Source of the DNA: an uncultured Acetatifactor sp.
GTDB lineage: Bacteria; Bacillota; Clostridia; Lachnospirales; Lachnospiraceae
Assembly: GCA_910585015.1 (NCBI GenBank)
Contig: CAJUCT010000008.1
Location: 37,232 to 101,231, forward strand
Length of the DNA stretch: 64,000 bases
Reading direction: 5' to 3'
Positions 32,559 through 42,600 of this stretch are shown here, piece by piece. The position numbers and the translations under genes are program-made. Numbering within the stretch: position 1 is the first letter of the stretch; the number at the start of each line of letters is the position of its first letter. The notes under the pieces were generated by a model. It searched no databases, was not told the DNA's origin, and worked only from the letters and a program-made list of their open reading frames with translations.

Positions 32559-33830
32559 ATGATTAAGAAAGAAATGATAGCCATGTTATTGGCTGGAGGG
32601 CAGGGCAGCCGACTGGGAGTTCTTACATCCAAGGTAGCCAAGCCGGCAGTGGCTTTCGGAGGAAAGTACCGCATTATTGATTTTCCCCTGAGCAACTGTA
32701 TCAATTCGGGTGTCGATACGGTGGGTGTATTGACCCAGTATCAGCCGCTTCGGCTGAATACCCATATCGGAATCGGAATTCCCTGGGATCTGGACCGGAA
32801 CATCGGCGGTGTAACGGTGCTCCCTCCCTATGAGAAGAGTGCCAACAGCGAGTGGTATACCGGCACTGCCAATGCGATTTTCCAGAATCTGGATTACATG
32901 GAGAGCTTCAACCCGGAATATGTCCTGATCTTGTCAGGCGACCATATCTACAAGATGGATTATGAGGTGATGCTGGATTTTCACAAGGCGAACGAAGCGG
33001 AGGTGACCATCGCGGTCATGCCTGTCCCCATGGAGGAGGCCAGCCGTTTCGGAATCATGATTACGGATGAGAACCGGCGGATCACCGATTTTGAGGAGAA
33101 GCCTGAACATCCCAGGAGCAACCTGGCCAGCATGGGTATTTACATTTTTAATTGGAAGACGCTGAAAGAAGCGCTGCTGACCATGGCAGATCAACCGGCT
33201 CTGGATTTCGGTAAGCATGTCATCCCCTACTGCCATGAAAAGGGAGCGCCGCTGTATGCTTATGAGTTCAACGGCTACTGGAAGGACGTGGGTACATTAA
33301 ACTCTTATTGGGAGGCCAATATGGAGTTGATCGATATTGTGCCGGAGTTCAATTTGTATGAGGAATACTGGAAGATTTATACCAAGAGTGATATTCTGCC
33401 GCCTCAGTATATGTCCAGAGACAGTGTCGTTTCTCGCTGTATCATCGGCGAGGGTTCGGATGTATACGGAAAGGTGTACAACTCTGTGGTGGGGTGCGGC
33501 GTGACCATTGGAGAGGGCGCTGTGGTTCGGGATTCCATCATTATGAACAATGTCGTCATAGGCGCCGGATGCGAGATTAACAAGGCGATCATAGCGGAGA
33601 ATGTACAGATCGGTAAGGGTGTAAAGCTGGGCGTGGGAGACGAGGCGGAGAACAACACGGCTCCTCATATCTATAATCACGGTCTGGTGACAGTGGGTGA
33701 GAAGAGTGTGATTCCCGACAATGTCAGCGTGGGCAAGAACACGGTGATCGCCGGGGCTACCACGGCTGCGGACTATGAGAACGCCTACCTGGCAAGCGGC
33801 AAGACATTAATCAAGGCAGAGGAGAGATAA
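32559..33830 (+). CDS. glgC: Glucose-1-phosphate adenylyltransferase, catalytic subunit
   Basis: Makes ADP-glucose for glycogen synthesis. The 423-aa protein has LAGGQGSRLGVLT with the pyrophosphorylase loop, KPAVAFGGKYRIIDFPLSN, the substrate motif GDHIYKMDY and EEKPEHPRS, and a C-terminal left-handed beta-helix of hexapeptide repeats (about 300-400). It is followed two nucleotides later by glgD. Confidence 0.96.
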   Translation: MIKKEMIAMLLAGGQGSRLGVLTSKVAKPAVAFGGKYRIIDFPLSNCINSGVDTVGVLTQYQPLRLNTHIGIGIPWDLDRNIGGVTVLPPYEKSANSEWYTGTANAIFQNLDYMESFNPEYVLILSGDHIYKMDYEVMLDFHKANEAEVTIAVMPVPMEEASRFGIMITDENRRITDFEEKPEHPRSNLASMGIYIFNWKTLKEALLTMADQPALDFGKHVIPYCHEKGAPLYAYEFNGYWKDVGTLNSYWEANMELIDIVPEFNLYEEYWKIYTKSDILPPQYMSRDSVVSRCIIGEGSDVYGKVYNSVVGCGVTIGEGAVVRDSIIMNNVVIGAGCEINKAIIAENVQIGKGVKLGVGDEAENNTAPHIYNHGLVTVGEKSVIPDNVSVGKNTVIAGATTAADYENAYLASGKTLIKAEER

Positions 33831-33832
33831 CA

Positions 33833-34951
33833 GTGAGAGCTATAGGAATCGTTTTGGCAGGTGGCAATAACCACCGAATGAAAGAGTTGTCACAGAAACG
33901 TGCCATCTGTGCCATGCCGGTGGCCGGCAGCTACCGGAGCATTGACTTTACACTCAGCAATATGTCCAATTCCCATATCCAGAAAGTTGCGGTGTTTACC
34001 CAGTACAATTCCAGAAGCCTGAATGAACACTTAAGCTCCTCCAAATGGTGGGATTTCGGACGAAAGCAGGGCGGCCTGTACGTCTTTACGCCGGCAGTGA
34101 CCGTGAATAACAGCAACTGGTACAGGGGCACGGCAGACGCCATCGCCCAGAACCTGACGTGGCTGAAGAACAGCCATGAGCCCTATGTGGTCATCGCCTC
34201 CGGCGACTGCGTGTACAAGATGGACTTCAACAAGCTGTTGGAGTACCATATTGACAAGAAGGCCGACATCACAGTGGTGTGCCGGGATATGGAGCCGGGC
34301 ACGGAGATCGAGCGCTTCGGCACCATGAAAATGAATGAGGATTACCGCATCACGGAGTTTGAGGAAAAGCCATTACAGGCCAAGAGCAATACCGTCTCCT
34401 GCGGCATCTACGTGATTCGCCGCCGCAATCTGATTGAGATGATCGAGAGATGTGTGGAGGAGGAGCGGTACGATTTTGTGCGTGACATCCTGATCCGCTA
34501 CAAGGATATGAAGAGAATCTACGCCTACAAGATTAAGGAATATTGGCGCAATATCGCATCGGTGGAGGATTATTACGGAACCAATATGGATTTCCTGAAG
34601 CCGGAGGTGCGCAGCTATTTCTTCAAGCAGTATCCCGACATATATTCCAAGGTGGACGACCTGCCGCCCGCAAAATATAATCCGGGCGCGGATATCCGCA
34701 ACAGCCTGATCTCCAGCGGCTGCATTGTCAACGGCGTGGTGGAAAATTCGGTGATTTTCAAGAAGAGTTATATCGGCAACAACTGCGTGATTAAGAACTC
34801 CGTGATTCTGAACGATGTATACATCGGCGACAACACATATATTGAGAACTGCATTGTGGAGAGCCGGGATACCATCCGTGCAGGCTCCCGCTTCGTGGGT
34901 GAAGGCGGCATCAAGATCGTGGTGGAGAAAAATGAAAGATATGTAATGTAG
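33833..34951 (+). CDS. glgD: GlgD, regulatory or non-catalytic ADP-glucose pyrophosphorylase subunit
   Basis: The 372-aa paralogue of GlgC starts with GTG. Its loop is LAGGNNHRMKEL, where the catalytic GxGxRL pattern is lost, as is usual for GlgD. The GDCVYKMDF and EEKPLQAKS segments and the C-terminal hexapeptide repeats are kept. In Bacillota GlgD forms a GlgC-GlgD heterotetramer and raises activity. Confidence 0.93.
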   Translation: MRAIGIVLAGGNNHRMKELSQKRAICAMPVAGSYRSIDFTLSNMSNSHIQKVAVFTQYNSRSLNEHLSSSKWWDFGRKQGGLYVFTPAVTVNNSNWYRGTADAIAQNLTWLKNSHEPYVVIASGDCVYKMDFNKLLEYHIDKKADITVVCRDMEPGTEIERFGTMKMNEDYRITEFEEKPLQAKSNTVSCGIYVIRRRNLIEMIERCVEEERYDFVRDILIRYKDMKRIYAYKIKEYWRNIASVEDYYGTNMDFLKPEVRSYFFKQYPDIYSKVDDLPPAKYNPGADIRNSLISSGCIVNGVVENSVIFKKSYIGNNCVIKNSVILNDVYIGDNTYIENCIVESRDTIRAGSRFVGEGGIKIVVEKNERYVM

Positions 34952-34993
34952 AAGTAATAAAAACATCTTATACTGCTTAACAGTTAAAATTTC

Positions 34994-35080
34994 CGAGTAA
35001 CCTGACTACATAACGCCAGCCATATACGTTTAACCAATGCAGTACGGTAAATTCTGGCGTTATGTAGTATAAAACGAGAA
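34994..35080. repeat. Family C inverted repeat between glgD and spoVG
   Basis: GAGTAACCTGA, then a perfect 14-bp inverted repeat CTACATAACGCCAG (35006-35019) and CTGGCGTTATGTAG (35054-35067), then TATAAAACGAG. The loop is 34 nt, equal to that of the copy upstream of prs. A separate small hairpin GTGCG/CGCAC follows near 35115. Confidence 0.6.
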
Positions 35081-35174
35081 ATGCTCTGCATTTAATTCTT
35101 TTGAACTGAATGTGTGCGGCGGCGCACGGGATCAATGTTTATAATAAAAGCATTTAGCTAAGGGGGTTGTTCCA

Positions 35175-35453
35175 ATGCAGATTACAGATGTACGGGTACG
35201 TAAGATTACCAAGGAAGGAAAGATGAAGGCTATCGTGTCCATCACTCTGGACGATGAGTTTGTGGTACACGATATCAAAGTGATCGAGGGGGAGAAGGGC
35301 ATGTTTATTGCCATGCCCAGCAAGAAGGCGGCGGACGGGGAGCATCGGGATATTGCGCATCCTATCAATTCCGCCACCAGGGAGCATATCCAGCAGGTGA
35401 TTCTGGAAAGCTATGAGAAGGCGCTGGCGGCACCGGATGTGGAAGAGGAGTAA
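35175..35453 (+). CDS. spoVG: SpoVG RNA- or DNA-binding regulator
   Basis: A 92-aa protein with the full SpoVG pattern: MQITDVRVRKITKEGKMKAI, DEFVVHDIKVIEG, GMFIAMPSKK and RDIAHPINS. Members act as pleiotropic regulators, known in sporulation, capsule and metabolism. The ribosome site AAGGGGG is clear. In Bacillus spoVG lies in the same neighbourhood as prs, pth and mfd; the same genes occur nearby here with an inserted opposing operon. Confidence 0.96.
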   Translation: MQITDVRVRKITKEGKMKAIVSITLDDEFVVHDIKVIEGEKGMFIAMPSKKAADGEHRDIAHPINSATREHIQQVILESYEKALAAPDVEEE

Positions 35454-35508
35454 TTCATACTGACATGTATTGGGGTGGGAAAGCTGTCGCAGAGATGCGG
35501 CGGCTTTC

Positions 35509-36759
35509 TTATTCCGCGTACAAGTTCCGCTGCTTCCCGTACCGCGCCCTCTCATAGTCCTCGTGAAGCGTCTGCATGGCGGCATCCTCCGCCAGCCCGG
35601 CCTTTTCCTCAATCTCCGCGGGCGACTCGTATGCCGCCGGACGATCCTTGCGATGTTTTCTGATAGTTCGCTTATACAGGCGTTTGATTCGGATCGTCTC
35701 GCTGTCCTGTTCCCGGGCCGTCATCACAATGCGCCTGCCGCCTGTTTTTTTCTCCAGTTCCTCGATCTTATCTCCGTTCTCGTCAAGATCTCTGCGGAAG
35801 TCCCGGAAAATTTTTTTAATTGCCATCACAACAGCGTAGACACAGGCAATTATGCAGGCTACACTCAATCCCCAAAACAGTACCTCCCAGATCATTGACA
35901 ATTTTGAAGGTTCACCCACATCCATGAAGAATTGCGACATCCCTCCGGCATTGCCGCCGGAGGTTTGAAAGTTAAAATTTCCTTCATAGTCGCCCGGCGC
36001 CAGGGGCATATCCGTGAACCATTCCCTCACGTCGGTATATCTCCTTGCTTTTATCAGAAGGAAGGAGGGCAGGATCACCGCAAGCAGGAGCACCGCGTAC
36101 AGGCATAACATCCCGCCGCTTACCGCATACAGGCGTTTTGCAGGTATCCCCTTGGTCCGTTTATTCAGCATAAGATAATGCTCTGTGGTCCTGAAAAAGG
36201 TGTATGCCAGCGCAAGAAACAGATAGACAATCGCACTGAAAAGGGCGATGTCGCACAGAAGTTTCGCGTTAAATAAAATGCCTGCAATATACATTGTGAT
36301 AAAATACCCGTTGCTCAAAGATGGTCGGTCCAAAAAGCTTTCTCTATATAGCGCAAGGGGATCCGTTTCTTTTCGGGCTTCATATCTTTTGCGCTTTATC
36401 CTGTCCGCAAGCCGTATCACGGCAATAATGGCTGTCTCCGCAAGCATACAGACCCGGTAGCAGTTTACGGGTAATTCCGCGGAGCCGTCCTGTCCCATAA
36501 GCCGCGGCACACCGGCTATAACCCCGTATATTACTGTAAAAAGCGCCGCGCAGACAAGAAGATACGCACCCAGTGTTCTAACGCGATCCGCCGCGATTTT
36601 CGTGACTGCCACCGGCACCGCCACCAGCAGACATTTCAGATAGAACGGCGCCGTGCCTTCCGGGGGCGTAAACATGCATAACCCATATACAAATGGGATA
36701 AACAGAGCAAAAATAAGTGTCGCATGAATCCATTCCATCACCACCAGATGCTTTTTCAT
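35509..36759 (-). CDS. Membrane protein with DUF4129-like C-terminus
   Basis: The 416-aa protein has about seven membrane helices (five in residues 8-130, two around 150-240, one near 300) and a cytoplasmic C-terminus. The tail AYESPAEIEEKAGLAED... then HEDYERARYGK resembles the DUF4129 end seen in MoxR/DUF58 operons, where it may link to transglutaminase-like partners. It overlaps the DUF58 gene by four bases (ATGA), so the three minus-strand genes are coupled. Function unknown. Confidence 0.7.
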   Translation of the reverse strand: MKKHLVVMEWIHATLIFALFIPFVYGLCMFTPPEGTAPFYLKCLLVAVPVAVTKIAADRVRTLGAYLLVCAALFTVIYGVIAGVPRLMGQDGSAELPVNCYRVCMLAETAIIAVIRLADRIKRKRYEARKETDPLALYRESFLDRPSLSNGYFITMYIAGILFNAKLLCDIALFSAIVYLFLALAYTFFRTTEHYLMLNKRTKGIPAKRLYAVSGGMLCLYAVLLLAVILPSFLLIKARRYTDVREWFTDMPLAPGDYEGNFNFQTSGGNAGGMSQFFMDVGEPSKLSMIWEVLFWGLSVACIIACVYAVVMAIKKIFRDFRRDLDENGDKIEELEKKTGGRRIVMTAREQDSETIRIKRLYKRTIRKHRKDRPAAYESPAEIEEKAGLAEDAAMQTLHEDYERARYGKQRNLYAE

Positions 36760-37880
36760 TCCCTGTCCACCTCCCGCACCAGTATCCGGACATTTTTACT
36801 GCTCTTTATATGGGAAAACTCTCCCTGTAAGGCTTCTCCCCGGTAGACAGGGCAGACGAGGATTGTCTGACTTTCTCCGGCGCGTCTTTTTATGGCGTCA
36901 AACAGTGCAAGACTCAGATTTTTGGTAATAAAAATCAGCAGTGTATCCGCAGGGACAGAGTATTTGTTCAACTCCGCCCCAAAGGGATGAGCCCCGTTCA
37001 CGGTCTGATATTCCGCAAGCATACGCTCCATGCGGATCAGCATTTCTTTCTTATTGGTGGGCGCAAAGCCGCTCTCCTGACCGGCGGCAGTGCTGCCGTT
37101 AAAGCAGAATCCCACCTCGATTCCCCGCCGCAGCAGCCTGCGCGCCAGGGACGCGGCAATGGAGATGCTTTCCTCCACCAAATCCTGGTATTTCAGGATG
37201 CCGCTATCCTCCACATCCAGAAACAGCATGGCTTTCTGGGACAGCGCCGAATCAAAGGTATTGACCATCAGTGTTCCCGTTTTTGCGCTGGCCTTCCAGT
37301 TAATTGCTTTCATCGGGTCGTCAGTGGTGTAGTCCCTGATGGTGCGGAACGCAAAGGGATCCTCATACAGCCGCTTGGCGCATTGCAGGGTTCCCAACAT
37401 CCGCTCGCACAGCGGCATAATGTCAGACACATTTGCCATTCGGGGATAGACGTATATTGCCGCGTTGCTCTCCAGTTCCTTGCCGAGGCGTTTTCTGTAC
37501 AGAAGGGAATGGGTGGCAAGCTCCGCTTCCCTGATCTCATAATGTCCGCGCCGCGTACATTTTAACGGGATTTCCCGCGTAATCTTCTGCCTGCCCAGCA
37601 CCGCGAAGATGTCCCTCTTGTAAATATAGTCGCTTACATTGGTGTTGTCCGCCCCCGCAAAGTCCAGTTCCTTCCTTGTATGAAAGCCCACCTCGAGCAC
37701 CGGAACCGGCATTGCTCCCCGGTTCTCGATTACCTCATAAAGTTTTGTCTCCTCCCCCGCATAGAGGGCATCTGTCTCAAACCGGAGCAGGACCGTGATG
37801 TTCTTTGCCCAAAAATGTTTGTAATAGAGGTTCCATAGGGCTGTAACCAGTCCCACTGCAAGTAGAAAATAAAGTATCAT
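36756..37880 (-). CDS. DUF58 protein (von Willebrand-like)
   Basis: The 374-aa protein has an N-terminal helix pair and the DUF58 core RDYTTDDPMKAINWKASAKTG (about 190-210), then a VWA-like strand MLFLDVEDSG. Genes of this type form operons with MoxR ATPases and are thought to act in metal insertion or envelope maturation. The ATG at 37880 overlaps the MoxR stop (ATGA). Confidence 0.88.
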   Translation of the reverse strand: MILYFLLAVGLVTALWNLYYKHFWAKNITVLLRFETDALYAGEETKLYEVIENRGAMPVPVLEVGFHTRKELDFAGADNTNVSDYIYKRDIFAVLGRQKITREIPLKCTRRGHYEIREAELATHSLLYRKRLGKELESNAAIYVYPRMANVSDIMPLCERMLGTLQCAKRLYEDPFAFRTIRDYTTDDPMKAINWKASAKTGTLMVNTFDSALSQKAMLFLDVEDSGILKYQDLVEESISIAASLARRLLRRGIEVGFCFNGSTAAGQESGFAPTNKKEMLIRMERMLAEYQTVNGAHPFGAELNKYSVPADTLLIFITKNLSLALFDAIKRRAGESQTILVCPVYRGEALQGEFSHIKSSKNVRILVREVDRE

Positions 37881-38767
37881 CTCTTTGACCAATCCTCTGT
37901 GGGCAGCGCCACACTGTCTAAAAGTTTCTGTATAAATGCATTTTTCTGGACTTCTTCAAACTCCCCCACCAGCCGGTGGCCCAGCACAGGGACGGCAACC
38001 GCTTTGATATCCTCCGGCACCACATAATCTCTGTCGTTTACAAGGGCCATTCCCTGTGCCGCGCGCGCAAACGCAAGGGTCCCTCTGGGACTTACGCCCG
38101 CCGCCGCGCTGCCCTGCACACCGCTTTTGTGCCGTCTGGTCTCCTGAACCAGCGACACGATATAGTTTTTCAGATCGTCATGGATAAACACTTCTCTGCA
38201 GGCGCGCTGGAGCAGTCGAATATCCTCGCCGGTACACACGGCTTCGATATGCGCCAGAGGTTCCTCATGAATATAGCGGTCAAGCTGTGCCTCCGGCAGA
38301 GGAAAACAGCCGATGGTCTCAATCGGATTCTGGGTGGCCAGGACAAAGAACGGCGCGTCCAGGCAGCGTGTTGTGCCATCCACCGTCACCTGTCCTTCGG
38401 CCATACATTCAAGAAGGCTTGACTGCGTCCTCGGCGTTGCGCGATTGATCTCATCCGCCAGCAGAATATTGGTGAATACCGGCCCCTCCTTAAAGGTGAA
38501 AGCATTCTTCTCCTGATTAAAAAAGGACAGTCCGGTTACGTCGCTTGGCAGTAAATCCGGTGTGAACTGCACACGGTCAAATCGGCATCCCATGGACTTG
38601 GCAATGGTCTTTGCCAGCACAGTTTTTCCGGTGCCCGGCACGTCCTCCAGCAGCACATGTCCGCCTGCGGCGATGGATGCCAGCAGCAGGCGCGTGACTT
38701 CTCTTTTTCCTATAACAACTCTTGCCACATTCTCCTGGATTTCCGATAATAGATGTGTACTTTGCAT
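37877..38767 (-). CDS. MoxR family AAA+ ATPase
   Basis: The 296-aa chaperone-like ATPase shows Walker A EDVPGTGKTVLAKTIAKS, Walker B ILLADEINRATPRTQSSLLECM (DE pair), VLATQNPIE (sensor 1) and the C-terminal lid domain. It pairs with the DUF58 protein downstream. The start at 38767 follows GGGAGGAAG. The operon lies between spoVG and pth on the opposite strand. Confidence 0.92.
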   Translation of the reverse strand: MQSTHLLSEIQENVARVVIGKREVTRLLLASIAAGGHVLLEDVPGTGKTVLAKTIAKSMGCRFDRVQFTPDLLPSDVTGLSFFNQEKNAFTFKEGPVFTNILLADEINRATPRTQSSLLECMAEGQVTVDGTTRCLDAPFFVLATQNPIETIGCFPLPEAQLDRYIHEEPLAHIEAVCTGEDIRLLQRACREVFIHDDLKNYIVSLVQETRRHKSGVQGSAAAGVSPRGTLAFARAAQGMALVNDRDYVVPEDIKAVAVPVLGHRLVGEFEEVQKNAFIQKLLDSVALPTEDWSKR

Positions 38768-39025
38768 TTTTCTTCCTCCCACTCTTTATACTGACGATCG
38801 ATAAGCTTTTTCTTTCTGCCCGGCGTATGCTGCGCTGTTTGATTTCATGGATTTATTTTAAGGTATATTTCCGAAGCAGACAATAGTTATTGGGCAAATA
38901 GTGGGATTTCCCCATAATTTTTCCGGCATATGGGTTCGATAGAAAATTCTGCTTGAATTAACAATGTGTTATGGGGTATCATTAGAATGCTTGAGCAAAG
39001 GCACAAGTGTTGAAGGAGGAGTACT

Positions 39026-39601
39026 ATGTTTATTATTGCGGGCCTGGGCAATCCGGGCAGGGAATATGAAAATACAAGGCATAATATCGGTTTTCTTGTC
39101 ATAGATGATATTGCGAAGAAATACCAGATTACCATGCTGGAGAGAAAACATAAGGCAGTCATCGGCAAGGGCTATATTGACGGGCATAAGGTGGTTCTGG
39201 TGAAACCCCTCACCTATATGAACCAGAGCGGGGAGAGCATCCGTCAGGCGACGGATTACTATAAGGTGGATGTGACTACCCAGCTGGTGGTGGTCTCCGA
39301 CGATATCAGCCTGGATGTGGGGCAGCTGCGTATCCGCAAGAAGGGCAGCGCAGGGGGGCACAATGGACTGAAAAATATAATCCTGCATCTGGGAAGCGAG
39401 AATTTTATCCGAATCAGGATGGGGGTCAGCGACAAGCCTCAGGGCTATGATCTGAAGGACTATGTGCTGGGCCATTTTACGGACAAAGAGAAAAAGGTGC
39501 TGGAGGAGACGAGCGGGAAGGCGGCGGAGGCTATCCGTATGATTTTGCAGGGCGATGTGGACGGCGCCATGAACCGGTATAACACGAAGAAGAAAGTATA
39601 G
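39026..39601 (+). CDS. pth: Peptidyl-tRNA hydrolase
   Basis: The 191-aa enzyme rescues peptidyl-tRNA by cleaving its ester bond. Motifs: IIAGLGNPGREYENTRHNIGF with the catalytic His, KPLTYMNQSGES, and SDDISLDVGQLRIRKKGSAGGHNGLK. AAGGAGG precedes the ATG. The mfd gene starts 18 nt after its end, the standard pth-mfd order. Confidence 0.97.
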   Translation: MFIIAGLGNPGREYENTRHNIGFLVIDDIAKKYQITMLERKHKAVIGKGYIDGHKVVLVKPLTYMNQSGESIRQATDYYKVDVTTQLVVVSDDISLDVGQLRIRKKGSAGGHNGLKNIILHLGSENFIRIRMGVSDKPQGYDLKDYVLGHFTDKEKKVLEETSGKAAEAIRMILQGDVDGAMNRYNTKKKV

Positions 39602-39618
39602 TGGGGGGAGGTAGAAGG

Positions 39619-42600
39619 ATGCAGGCTTTATTGGCACCTTTGCGGGATCTGGCGGAGTATGACCAGATCAGGGAGGATATCCGCAGGGGGAGGACCCCGG
39701 TGGCGCTCAGCGGCTGTGTGGACTCCCAGAAACTGCATATGATTTATGGACTGTCCGATGGCCTGCGCTGCAAGGTCATCGTGACTTACAGTGATTTAAA
39801 GGCCAGGGAATTGTATGAGGAGTATCGCTTCTATGACAGGAACACGCTGCTCTATCCGGCCAAGGATCTGATTTTCTTCCAGGCGGATATCCACGGCAAC
39901 CAGCTGACAAGAGAGAGGGTACGGGTGCTGCGGCGGATTGCGGAGGGCAAACCCCTGACGCTGATCACCACCTTTGCGGCGCTGATGACGCCCCAGGTGC
40001 AGTGGGACCCACAGAAAGATATTCTGGCGGTGGAGAACGGGGGAACCCTGGACGAAGCGGCGCTGGCCAGGAGACTGGTGGATCTGGGCTATGAAAAGAC
40101 GGCCCAGGTGGAAGGCAGCGGACAATTTTCCATCCGGGGCGGCATCATCGACATCTATGATCTGACGGAGGAAAATCCCTACCGCATTGAGTTGTGGGGG
40201 GATCAGGTGGAATCCATCAGGTCCTTTGACGTGCTGAGCCAGCGCTCCATCGAGAAGCTGGAGAGTGTCACCATCTATCCGGCGGCGGAGTTTGTCATGG
40301 ACAGGGAGCGTCTGGAGGCGGGGGTTAAACGGATTGAGGAGGAGGCCGCCGCCCAGGAAAAGAAGCTGCGGGATGCCTTTGAGACTGAGGCGGCCCATCG
40401 GATCCATACCCAGATCGGGGAACTGAAAGAGCAGCTGCTGGAGTTTCAGGCCAAAGTAAATCTGGAGAGTTATATCCATTATTTTTTCCAGGAGACTCTC
40501 ACCTTGCCGGAACTGCTGCAGAAGCTGGACGAGTCACGGGAGATGAAGAGGGTGCATCCCAACTTGATTTTCTATATGGATGAACCCGTCCGAATCGCCG
40601 AACACGCGGATGCGGTGGAACTGGAGTTTCGGGAGAGCATGGGGCAGCGGGCCCAGAAGGGTTATGTGCTGCCGGGACAGATGGACATTCTCTACGGCAG
40701 GGAGCAGGTCATGGCCAAGTGTCTTAAGTCTGCCGTGGTATCTCTGGCCACCATGGACGGGAAGAACAATCTGCTGAAGCCCTCCTCCCGGGTCATGGTA
40801 TCCGCCCGCAGCGTGTCCCCCTACAACAACAGCTTTGAGGCATTGGTAAAGGATCTGACCCGTTACCGGAGGCAGGGCTATCGGGTGCTGCTGTTGTCCG
40901 GTTCCCGGACCCGTGCGAAACGCCTGGCGGAGGATCTGCGGGAGTATGAACTGACCGCCGTGTACACGGAGGACCCTTTCCGTGAGGTGCAGCCCGGGGA
41001 GGTAGTTACCTATTACGGTCATGTGAACAAAGGTTTTGAATATCCGCTGATCAAGTATGTGGTGATCGCCGAGTCGGATATTTTCGGGGCGGAGAAGAAG
41101 AAAAAGAAGAAAAAACTGTATCAGGGACAGAAGATCAACGATTTCCACGAGTTGAAAGTGGGGGATTACGTGGTGCATGAAACCCATGGGCTGGGCATCT
41201 ACCGGGGCATTGAAAAGGTAGAAGTGGAAAAGGTGGTCAAGGATTACATTAAGATTGAGTACCGTGACGGGGGCAATCTCTATGTGTTGGCTACGGGCCT
41301 GGACGTGATCCAGAAATATGCATCGGCGGAAGGGGGAAAACCGAAGTTAAACAAGCTGGGCACCAAGGAGTGGGACCGCACCAAATCAAAAGTGCGCACC
41401 GCCGTGGACCAGGTGGCGGGAGACCTGGTGGAACTCTATGCCCTGCGTCAGCAGAGCCAGGGTTACCAATACGGCAGGGACACAGTGTGGCAGCGGGAGT
41501 TCGAGGAGATGTTCCCTTTTGAGGAGACGGAGGATCAGCTGGCTGCCATAGCGGATACCAAGGCGGATATGGAGAGCGGCAAAATTATGGATCGGCTGAT
41601 CTGCGGCGACGTGGGATACGGCAAGACGGAGATTGCCATCCGGGCGGCGTTCAAGGCCGTACAGGAGGGTAAGCAGGTGGTGTACCTGGTGCCCACCACG
41701 ATCCTGGCCCAGCAGCATTACAACACATTTACCCAGCGGATGAAAGATTTTCCGGTCAGAGTGGAACTGTTATCCCGGTTTCGGACACCGGGGGAGATTA
41801 AAAAGTCGGTGGCGGACTTGCAAAAGGGTCTGGTGGACATTGTCATCGGCACTCACCGGGTGTTGTCGGAGGATGTGAAATTCAAGGATCTGGGGCTGCT
41901 GATCATCGACGAGGAGCAGCGTTTCGGCGTGGCCCACAAGGAAAAGATCAAGAAGCTGAAGGAGAATGTGGACGTGCTGACGCTGACGGCCACTCCTATC
42001 CCCCGAACCCTCCATATGAGCCTCATCGGTATCCGGGACATGAGTGTGCTGGAGGAGGCGCCGGACGAGCGTCTGCCCATACAGACCTATGTCTTAGAGT
42101 ACAACGAGCAGATGGTCCGGGAGGCCATCGTCCGGGAACTGGCCCGGGGAGGACAGGTTTTCTATGTCTACAACCGGGTAAACAATATTGCGGACATCGC
42201 ATCGGGGATTGCGGCGCTGGTGCCGGAGGCCACGGTGGCCTATGCCCACGGGCAGATGAAAGAGCATGAACTGGAAAAAATCATGGTAGATTTTATCGCC
42301 GGGGACATAGATGTGCTGGTGTCCACCACCATTATCGAGACCGGGCTGGATATCTCCAATGTGAATACCATGATCATTCACGATTCGGACAATCTGGGCC
42401 TGTCCCAGCTGTATCAGCTGCGTGGGCGGGTGGGGCGCTCCAGCCGGACGGCCTACGCTTTTCTGATGTACAAGCGTGACAAGATGCTCAAGGAGGTGGC
42501 GGAGAAGCGCCTGGCGGCCATCCGGGAGTTCACGGATCTGGGCAGCGGCTTCAAGATTGCCATGAGGGATCTGGAGATCCGGGGAGCGGGAAATCTGCTG

